NCBI GenBank assembly: GCA_002162685.1
Contig: MAAQ01000020.1
Location: 124,001-188,000 of the forward strand
Source of the DNA: Flavobacteriales bacterium 33_180_T64
GTDB lineage: Bacteria; Bacteroidota; Bacteroidia; Flavobacteriales; Flavobacteriaceae
Reading direction: 5' to 3'
DNA length: 64,000 nt
Part shown: one piece after another, positions 18,057 through 26,600 of the stretch
Position numbering within the stretch: the stretch's first letter is position 1
Layout of the letters: each line of letters starts with the position of its first letter
The notes under the pieces: model-generated
Database searches by the model: none
Told to the model about the DNA's origin: nothing
What the model saw: the letters and a program-made list of their open reading frames with translations, nothing else
Translations under genes and position numbers: made by a program

Positions 18057-20429
18057 ATGTTTAAAAGAATAATATTTATCCTTTTAGCTTTAGTTTCTTT
18101 TAAAGGTGTTTCTCAAGATTTTTCAAGACTTTGGGAAGGGTATTTTTCATATTTTGAAATCAAAGATATCTCTAGAGGAGGCGATAAAATTTATGCAGCT
18201 TCAGAGAATGCTATTTTTAGTTATGATGTGCTTACAAATGAAATAGAAACAATAACAACGATCAATGGATTATCTGGAGAAACAATATCTACTATAAAAT
18301 ATAGTGAAGATTTTGATTTACTTCTTGTAGGATATGAAACAGGATTAATTGAAATTCTCTTTGATGCCGATTCTGAAATACTCTCGGTTGTTGATATTTT
18401 AGAAAAAGAATCAATTTCCCCAGCTCTTAAAAAAATAAATCATTTTAATGAAAATGAGGGTCTTATTTATATTTCAACAGACTATGGGATTTCAGTGTAT
18501 GACTTAAATCAATTACAATTTGGTGATACGTATTTTATAGGTGATGCTGGGAGTCAGGTTATTATTAATCAAACTACAATTTTTAATGGCTTTATTTACG
18601 CAGCTTGTGCTTCAAGTGGCGCTATAAGAAAAGCACCTTTATCAAATCCTAATTTGATTGATTTTCAGCAATGGACATCAATTTCTTTTGGAGATTTTAT
18701 TGCCATTCAAAAAGTTGGAAGCAAATTATATGCCGTACAATCAAATAAGACGTTGTATGAATTGGTAAACGATAACTTAAACGTTTTATTTACTTATCCA
18801 ACATTACCTTTAGATGTTAGATCGGTAGATGATAAATTAATTATTACGATAAAAGAACAGGTTTTTGTTTATAATGAAAACTATGTCGAACTTCAAACTG
18901 CTTCGACGAATGAAAATTACGATACTAACTTTGTTGCAGCTACTATTTTCGAGGACAACTTATATATAGGAACAGAAACAACAGGGGTTTTAAAAACTAT
19001 TAACGAGTCTCCTGGAGAATATGACATTATCTTACCTCAAGGACCTTCTAGTAATAGAGCTTTTAAAATTCAGGCTGGTGATGGAGAATTATGGGTAACT
19101 TATGGAGATTATACAACGTCTTTTAATCCAAATCCACAAAAACGAAGAGGAATAAGTATTTTAAGAGATGAAGAATGGAATAATATTCCTTATGATAGTT
19201 TATTGACTGCCGTAAATCTTGTTGATATAGCAATTAACCCTTTTAACCCAAGTCAAGTATTTATAAGTTCTTTTCAGAAAGGCATTTTAGAAATGAATAA
19301 TGATGAAGCTACAATACTTCTTAATCAAGAGAATAGCGGTTTAGAATCATTAGTTTACCCTCCTGCACCAAACTTTATAAGTATTAGACAATCAGGCTCA
19401 CAGTTTGATAGAAATGGTTTAATGTGGACAATAACATCAAAAGTTGATAGAGCTCTAAAATCGTATGATCCTTCAAGTGGACAATGGCAAGGCTATAGTT
19501 TTTCAGAACTAATTCCAGATGCCTTATTTGATGAATTAGGTTTTACAGAAATAGTAATTGGTAATGGTGGCATGAAATGGATTTCAGCTTATAATTTTGG
19601 ATTTATAGGATACAATACTGATACACAAGAGATTAATAATGTCTTTAGTGAAGAGCAAAATATGCCTTCTTCGCAAGTGAAAGCGATTGCTTTAGATAGT
19701 AGAAATCAACTTTGGATTGGTAGTATTAAAGGTTTAAGAGTATTATTTAATACATCAAATTTCATTAATGACCCCAATCCAAGTGTTAATGAAATTGTGA
19801 TTTTAGAAAACGGAATACCTACAGAATTACTTGCTAATCAGTATATCACAGATATTAAGGTAGATGGTTCTGATAATAAATGGGTAGGAACCTTAGATTC
19901 TGGGATTTTTTATTTTTCACCTGATGGACAAGAAACTATTTTTCATTTTACAACAGATAACTCACCATTACCATCGAATTCAATTTCAGATATATCCATA
20001 GACCCACAATCTGGTAGAGTATACATATCTACATTTAAAGGATTAGTTTCTTTTTCTTCTGGAGGAACAAAACCTAAGGAGACACTAGAAGAGGCTTATA
20101 TCTATCCAAATCCAGTTAGACCCGAATATAATATTTTAGGTTTTAGCGATTTAAATAATATTAATAATGGCATCAAAATTTCTGGGCTAACCGAAAGCGT
20201 TAATGTGAAAATCACCGATATAGAAGGTAATCTAGTTGCTGAAGCTCAATCTAGAGTTAACCAAAGATCTTCAAAAGCTAATTATAATTTTGCTATTGAT
20301 GGTGGAACAGGTATTTGGAACGGGAAAAATTTCAGAGGTAATATAGTAGCTTCTGGTGTTTATTTATTTTTAATTTCCGATTTAGATTCTTTTGAAACAA
20401 AAGTATTAAAGGTACTCATTGTTAGATAA
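18057..20429 (+). CDS. porZ: T9SS component PorZ
   Basis: A 790-residue exported protein. After a signal peptide (MFKRIIFILLALVSFKGVSQ) come two seven-bladed propeller-like regions with repeated segments such as IYAASENAIFSYD and LWIGSIKGLRVLF, as in two-component-regulator propeller domains. A C-terminal T9SS-type domain starts near YIYPNPVRPEY and ends with VYLFLISD and a basic tail. This three-domain layout, together with the recO neighbour, fits PorZ, the surface part of the T9SS attachment complex that delivers anionic lipopolysaccharide to the sortase in Porphyromonas. ATG 18057 is chosen because the upstream TTG lies inside the promoter. Confidence 0.88.
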   Translation: MFKRIIFILLALVSFKGVSQDFSRLWEGYFSYFEIKDISRGGDKIYAASENAIFSYDVLTNEIETITTINGLSGETISTIKYSEDFDLLLVGYETGLIEILFDADSEILSVVDILEKESISPALKKINHFNENEGLIYISTDYGISVYDLNQLQFGDTYFIGDAGSQVIINQTTIFNGFIYAACASSGAIRKAPLSNPNLIDFQQWTSISFGDFIAIQKVGSKLYAVQSNKTLYELVNDNLNVLFTYPTLPLDVRSVDDKLIITIKEQVFVYNENYVELQTASTNENYDTNFVAATIFEDNLYIGTETTGVLKTINESPGEYDIILPQGPSSNRAFKIQAGDGELWVTYGDYTTSFNPNPQKRRGISILRDEEWNNIPYDSLLTAVNLVDIAINPFNPSQVFISSFQKGILEMNNDEATILLNQENSGLESLVYPPAPNFISIRQSGSQFDRNGLMWTITSKVDRALKSYDPSSGQWQGYSFSELIPDALFDELGFTEIVIGNGGMKWISAYNFGFIGYNTDTQEINNVFSEEQNMPSSQVKAIALDSRNQLWIGSIKGLRVLFNTSNFINDPNPSVNEIVILENGIPTELLANQYITDIKVDGSDNKWVGTLDSGIFYFSPDGQETIFHFTTDNSPLPSNSISDISIDPQSGRVYISTFKGLVSFSSGGTKPKETLEEAYIYPNPVRPEYNILGFSDLNNINNGIKISGLTESVNVKITDIEGNLVAEAQSRVNQRSSKANYNFAIDGGTGIWNGKNFRGNIVASGVYLFLISDLDSFETKVLKVLIVR

Positions 20430-20438
20430 TTTACTCTC

Positions 20439-21158
20439 ATGCTTATTAAGACAAAAGCCATTGTGCTTTCTAAAGTTAAATACAGAGATAACGACTTAAT
20501 TGTAAGGTGTTTCACAGTGCATAGAGGTGTTGTGAGTTATTTGCTTAGAGGCGTAATGACTAGTAAGAAAGGAAATTCAAAAGTTGCTTATTTCCAATTA
20601 TTATCTCAACTCCAAATTGAAGAAAACTATAGAGAGAACCAATCATTACAATCAATAAAAAATGTTAGGTTGGATTATAATTATACAAGTTTACACACTA
20701 ATGTTTTTAAGAGTTCTATTGTTATGTTTTTAGCTGAAGTTTTAGCTTCAGTTTTAAGAGAGGAAGAAAAAAACCTGCAACTATATAATTATATAGAAAC
20801 AACATTTCGTTGGTTAGATGTTAAAGAAGAATTCTCGAATTTTCATTTATTATTTTTATTAAATTTAACAAAGCATCTAGGTTTTTATCCAGACACATCA
20901 GAGATTAATCAAATGTATTTTAATTTGAATAATGGTTTGTTTGAGCCTAAAAAAGAAAATGTTTATAGTGTTTCAGGAAATAATTTAACAGTTCTTAAAC
21001 AGTTGTTAGGCATAAATTTTGATGAACTAGATAATATCAAATTAAACTCAAACCAAAGACAATCATTTCTAACGATGTTATTGTTATATTTTGAATTACA
21101 TTTGGGCAGTTTTAAAAAACCAAAATCTCTACAAATTTTCAATCAGGTATTTAAATAA
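20439..21158 (+). CDS. recO: DNA repair protein RecO
   Basis: A 239-residue protein of the RecFOR pathway, which loads RecA onto SSB-coated gaps. The N-terminal OB-fold segment (KTKAIVLSKVKYRDNDLIVRCF) and the following SYLLRGVM are typical. The zinc-finger Cys cluster seen in some RecO proteins is absent, as is common in this phylum. It starts 9 bases after porZ, and its stop overlaps the next start as TAATG, suggesting one operon porZ-recO-TonB receptor. Confidence 0.92.
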   Translation: MLIKTKAIVLSKVKYRDNDLIVRCFTVHRGVVSYLLRGVMTSKKGNSKVAYFQLLSQLQIEENYRENQSLQSIKNVRLDYNYTSLHTNVFKSSIVMFLAEVLASVLREEEKNLQLYNYIETTFRWLDVKEEFSNFHLLFLLNLTKHLGFYPDTSEINQMYFNLNNGLFEPKKENVYSVSGNNLTVLKQLLGINFDELDNIKLNSNQRQSFLTMLLLYFELHLGSFKKPKSLQIFNQVFK

Positions 21159-23575
21159 TGTTTATGAAGTTTACGCTTTCTATTTTATTCTTATTTGCAT
21201 TTTTTATTGGTAATTCTCAAAGAGTTATAGTTCTTGAGGAAGGCACTAAAAATCCTATATCTGGAGTAACTATATTTAATTTTAAAAAAAATAAATCTGT
21301 AATAACAGACATAGACGGAAGTGCATCTCTAGATCAATTTGAAGAGACTGAGATGATCTATTTTCAAAATATACTATACATTAAAAAAAATCTAAAAAAA
21401 TCTAAAATTAAAAAAGATGATTTTATAGTTTATCTAAAACCCAGCATAGAAGATTTAGATCAGGTTGTGATATCTGCTTCTAAATTTGAACAAAGTAAGC
21501 GTGATATACCACAAACCATCGTTAATATTAATGCTAGTGATATTAAGTTTGAAAACCCACAAACTAGTGCAGATTTATTAGAGAGCACAGGTAATGTTTA
21601 CATTCAAAAAAGTCAACTCGGTGGAGGAAGCCCAATGATTAGAGGTTTTTCTACAAATAGATTACTAATTACAGTTGATGGTGTTAGAATGAATAATGCT
21701 ACATTTAGAGGTGGGAATTTACAAAATGTTATTTCTATAGATCCTTTTACAATCCAAAACACCGAAATTACATTAGGAGCGGGTTCGGTTGTATATGGAA
21801 GTGACGCTATTGGTGGTGTTATGAGTTTTTATACTCAAAAACCGCAATTATCATATAAAGATTCCTTGTACTTTAATTCAAATGCTGCGGTGAGATATGC
21901 AACAGCTAATAAAGAAAAAACAGGACATTTAGATCTTAATTTTGGTTTGAAAAATTGGGCTTTTTTGAGTAGTGTGAGTTATACTGATTTTGATGATTTA
22001 AGAATGGGAAAACATGGTCCTGATGATTATTTAAGACCAGAATATGTCGAGACTATAAATGATGAAGATGTTATTATTCAAAATGAAAATCCTCGTATTC
22101 AAGTTTCAACGGGATATGACCAAATCAATTTCTTGCAAAAAGTACGATATGAGCCAAAAGAAAATTTAAGCTTTGATTTAGGATTGTATTACAGCACAAC
22201 TTCAACGTATCCTAGATACGATAGATTAATAAGGTATAGAGGTGATAATTTACGTTCTGCTGAGTGGAATTATGGTCCTCAACGCTGGTTTATGGGGAAT
22301 TTACAGGTTACGAAATTAAGTAGTAGTTCAAATTTGCACGATAAAATACAAACAACTTTTGCATATCAAAATTTTCAAGAGAGTAGGTTTGATAGAGATT
22401 TTCAATCAGTTATTAGAAATGTAAGAGAAGAATCTGTAGATGCCTATTCATTAAATATAGACTTAGAAAAGAGTTTAAGTTCTAGAAGTAAACTCTTTTA
22501 TGGAATGGAATATGTCTACAATAGTATTGCTTCTACAGGAGAAGAAATAAATAGTATTACAAATGCAATTAGTCCAGCAGTATCAAGATATCCAACAGGT
22601 TCTGATTGGCAATCTATTGCTGTTTATGGGAGCTTTAAATATAAACCAAACTCTAAGTTAGTATTTCAATCAGGATTGAGATATAATCATATTATAGCTA
22701 ATGCCGATTTTACTGAAAATAATGTGTTTTTAAACCTGCCATTTAACAAGACTAAACTAAATACAGGAGCACTTACTGGAACAGCAGGTATAAGTTGGAT
22801 ACCAAGTGAGATGATACAATGGAGGTTTAATGCATCAACAGCATTTAGAGCTCCTAATATTGATGATATAGGAAAGGTGTTTGATTCAGAACCAGGTTCG
22901 GTTGTTGTGCCAAATCAAAATTTGAAACCTGAATATGCTTATGGAGGTGAATTAGGGCTTAAATTAAATTTTAATGATGTATTCGTATTAGATATGTCAA
23001 CTTATTATACTTTTTTAGATAATGCTTTAGTTAGAAGTGATTTTACATTAAATGGTGAGTCGCAAATTGTATATGATGGAGAGCTAAGCAATGTTCAAGC
23101 CATACAAAATGTTTCTAAAGAGTGGATTTACGGTTTTGAAATAGGAGCACAGCTTAATTTTTCTGAAAATTTAAAACTTAGATCTCAATATAATATTATT
23201 GGAGGAACAGAAGAAGGCAATGGAAAAGAAGTGCCTGTGAGGCATATAGCTCCAAGTTTTGGAAACACACATTTTGTATGGAAAAGTGATAAATTTTTAT
23301 TCGATGCATTTGCTGAATATAATAATGAGTTGTCATTTAATCAATTAGCGCCATCAGAGCAATCTAAAGATTATATTTATGCATTAGATGCTAATGGCAA
23401 TCCTTATGCTCCATCTTGGTATACACTTAATTTAAGAACTCAATATCAAATCTCTGATTCAACAACAGTCATAGCGTCATTAGAGAATATTACTGATCAA
23501 CGTTACCAAACCTATTCTTCTGGAATTGCAGCTCCTGGAAGAAACTTAATATTATCTTTACGATATAGTTTGTAA
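21158..23575 (+). CDS. TonB-dependent outer-membrane receptor
   Basis: An 805-residue receptor. After a signal peptide (FTLSILFLFAFFIGNSQ) comes a short carboxypeptidase-regulatory-like domain (about 21-95), then a plug with LDQVVISASKFEQSKRDIPQ (TonB-box-like start) and MIRGFSTNRLLITVDGVRMN, then a 22-strand barrel ending in RNLILSLRYSL. It imports an unknown ligand, perhaps a siderophore, haem or vitamin, using TonB energy. An in-frame ATG at 21164 is an equally good start. Coupled to recO by one-base overlap. Confidence 0.92.
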   Translation: MFMKFTLSILFLFAFFIGNSQRVIVLEEGTKNPISGVTIFNFKKNKSVITDIDGSASLDQFEETEMIYFQNILYIKKNLKKSKIKKDDFIVYLKPSIEDLDQVVISASKFEQSKRDIPQTIVNINASDIKFENPQTSADLLESTGNVYIQKSQLGGGSPMIRGFSTNRLLITVDGVRMNNATFRGGNLQNVISIDPFTIQNTEITLGAGSVVYGSDAIGGVMSFYTQKPQLSYKDSLYFNSNAAVRYATANKEKTGHLDLNFGLKNWAFLSSVSYTDFDDLRMGKHGPDDYLRPEYVETINDEDVIIQNENPRIQVSTGYDQINFLQKVRYEPKENLSFDLGLYYSTTSTYPRYDRLIRYRGDNLRSAEWNYGPQRWFMGNLQVTKLSSSSNLHDKIQTTFAYQNFQESRFDRDFQSVIRNVREESVDAYSLNIDLEKSLSSRSKLFYGMEYVYNSIASTGEEINSITNAISPAVSRYPTGSDWQSIAVYGSFKYKPNSKLVFQSGLRYNHIIANADFTENNVFLNLPFNKTKLNTGALTGTAGISWIPSEMIQWRFNASTAFRAPNIDDIGKVFDSEPGSVVVPNQNLKPEYAYGGELGLKLNFNDVFVLDMSTYYTFLDNALVRSDFTLNGESQIVYDGELSNVQAIQNVSKEWIYGFEIGAQLNFSENLKLRSQYNIIGGTEEGNGKEVPVRHIAPSFGNTHFVWKSDKFLFDAFAEYNNELSFNQLAPSEQSKDYIYALDANGNPYAPSWYTLNLRTQYQISDSTTVIASLENITDQRYQTYSSGIAAPGRNLILSLRYSL

Positions 23576-23587
23576 ACTAGTAAAAAT

Positions 23588-23620
23588 AAAAAAAGGTTTC
23601 AGTATAAAACCAAAACCTCT
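23588..23620 (-). terminator. Intrinsic terminator of the 1843-residue T9SS gene
   Basis: On the minus strand, aggttt and aaacct pair around about 14 bases, followed by a run of seven Ts (at 23587-23594 on this strand). The stem is short, so strength is moderate. Confidence 0.5.
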
Positions 23621-23643
23621 TTACTTCACGTTAATAGCAACGT

Positions 23644-26600
23644 TTAGTTTCTTTTTATTGCCTTTTTAGTAATTACTTGTCCGTTTGAAAGCGTTACTCT
23701 AGCTATATATGTTGATTGACTTAGGCGAGATAAGTTATAAATTTCAGTAGCATTATTTCCTTTAAGCTTATAAATTGTTCTCCCAACAACATCAATAATT
23801 TCAATGTGTTTTATCACTAAACTATTGCCTATTGAAAATTTAACATTTCCATCACCAAGTTCAATAATTGATAATTCGTTAGGTGTGATTTCATTTTCAG
23901 TTACAGAAAGTGTCTCAGGTTGGAAAATAATTTCAAAGCGAGAATTAAACTCTCCAGTTTCTGAAGTAAACGAATAATTATTTGCATTCAAATCATGTGT
24001 AATGTTCAATAAATTGTCTCTAAGATAAACTGTATTATTGGTCATAAATTCACCTTGTAATTGAGCGATAGCTAAGGTGTAAATTGTAGGTTCTTCAATT
24101 ACTGAGTAAAACCCTAAAGAAATTACTTCATTTAATGTTAAATCATTAGGCGCTTTTCCTTGTATTGCATATTTCTTATCAATTTCTGTATCTATAAGTG
24201 AGTATAAGATAGCATTTGCATTTATTGACAAGTTTTTGTGTGCATCATAATACATCCCGTCATCTTCATTTGTAGCACCATTAACATAACCTACTAGTAT
24301 TTGATTGAAAATACCATTATTTGATGTCAGATCTAATCGTATTTTATTGTAAGCAGACACATTAGATGTTCTAAAAAATTGAGCATTATTACCGGTAACT
24401 CTCATACTATTATTGAAAATAATATCGGTTGTTCTAATACTTCCAGAAACGACTGTTGATGTCGCAGCATTAGTCATTGAGACAAAGAAACCTTGACCTG
24501 AAGGAATAAAACGATTTGGAACAACGCCATCACCACCAGCTGTTTGTCCTGTACCATTAATTATAGCATAATCGCTTTGAGAGTAGTTTAAGGCTTCATT
24601 ACCATTGGTACTTCCATCAGCAGCTGTATTGTGAGACCAGAAAAAGATAGCACCATTTGTAGCACCTACTGTTTGATCGACACTGCCATTAGCCGCTAAA
24701 AATAAGTCAGCATCTATTGCTGAAGGGTAAGGGTTACCTATAAAATTCCAGTTATTATCGTTAGTTTCGGCATCATTTCTATAAATTGGAATGTTATAAA
24801 TTCCATTATTAAAAGGACCTTCAAAGGTGTATTTATAACGTGCTGAACCAATATAACCAATAGCAGCATGTGTTGCTGCGTAGCCTACTCCTGTTGACAT
24901 TGTTGATCCTGCTGTGGCATATTGCCAATCGTTTGCATCATCATCAATATCATCTTGACCAGTACTCGTAGTATCATCATTAGAAGTTTCATAAGTAGAG
25001 TCTCTAAAGTTTTGGCCATTATACCAAAAACGTCTTTGCACAGCAGACTCATTTAGACCATCACTAATAACTTCACCAAATACAGGAGAACTCCAATAGG
25101 TATATTCTTGCGGAGAGTTTAAAATAGCGGTTTCTTTCTCAACTACAATTTTTGTTTTGTCACTCAATACAGCGCCATCTACAATTGCACTATTATTATT
25201 TTGAACAAAAGAACCATCCGTTTCTATTAAGATATTACCATCTACAGTAAGATTATTTTCAACTTCAATAAATGTATTATTATTAATAGTTAATGTATAT
25301 GTAGAATTAACTATTAATTGGCAAGAACTAAAGCTTCCATGTGTAGAAGTGTCATAATCACCGTCAATAACAGCAATAGTATTAATATCTGGAGGTGTTG
25401 AATTAGTCCAATCTGCTCCATCCCAAGTTGTTGTTGCTACATTAAGTTTTACAGCATTTGTTGCTGTATAACATGTTGCGGTATCTTCTCTAACTTCACA
25501 ATAATATTGGTACCCATCTAAACTTAAAGTATTTAAAATATTAAGGGTAGCGCTAGTCGCTCCACTATATGTTGCTCCATTTGTAGCTGCAGTCCAGCTT
25601 GTGTTTCCTGGAGCTGTAAAATACCATTGATAGGCTAAGGAGTTGCCTCCAACAAAGCCTTCTGTAGCAGTTATACTTATTGATGCCGTAAGATCACAGC
25701 TTGTTGATGGTGTGTTTGGTTGAACAGTTATTGTTGGAGGTGTTCCAGTTGAAAAATCATAAGCTCCAATATCACTATAATCTACTGGAGTGAAACTATC
25801 CCAATCATTACTATCCCAAGTCGTGCTTGGAGCAACGATTCCAGTATTTTTTCTACGATAAGTATAATCTTTAGAAGCAATAGTAAAAACACTTCCAGTA
25901 GTATCACCCCAAAGGTCGATCCAAGTAGTAGTAGCGGTATTATATAGTCTAATATTGTCATCTTCATTAATACCACTTGCATTATCAGACAAATCGTAAC
26001 CATGAGCAGCGTGAGCCGTAGTTGCATCAGTACTACCAAAAGCAACAACAAAAACATCATTATTAATTACAGTGCCAGTAAGCGGTATCGTATTCGTTGC
26101 TGTTGCTGCTCCATTATTATGAATTCTAATTTCATAATCACTTAAATCAACACTAGCTCCAGTACCGTTAAATAATTCAACATAAGAGTGTGAACCGGTT
26201 CCATGGTCTGTAATTTCACTAATAAAAATATCAGTTGGTGTGCTACCAGCACTACCTTCACAGCTAGAGATAAGCTCATCAATTACTGTAAACAATTCAG
26301 CGCTTAAACAACCTAGATCATCATTAATTTCTAAACTTCCCGTTGTAGCGCCAGAAGGGATTGTTACTTCAATTTCTGTAGCAGAAATTATACTTACAGT
26401 AGCACTTAAGCCATTAACTGTAGCTGTTGTTGAACCTCCAAAGTTAGTTCCAGTAACTGTTACAATCGTGTTTTCTGGTCCTGTTGTTGGCGTTATTGTT
26501 AAGCTTGATGCTGCGCAATCACCGTCGCCTTCAACTCCAAATGTATAAGGATTTTCGTCACTATCATTATTGTTTAAGGTAATAGTTGAGCTTCGGGTTC

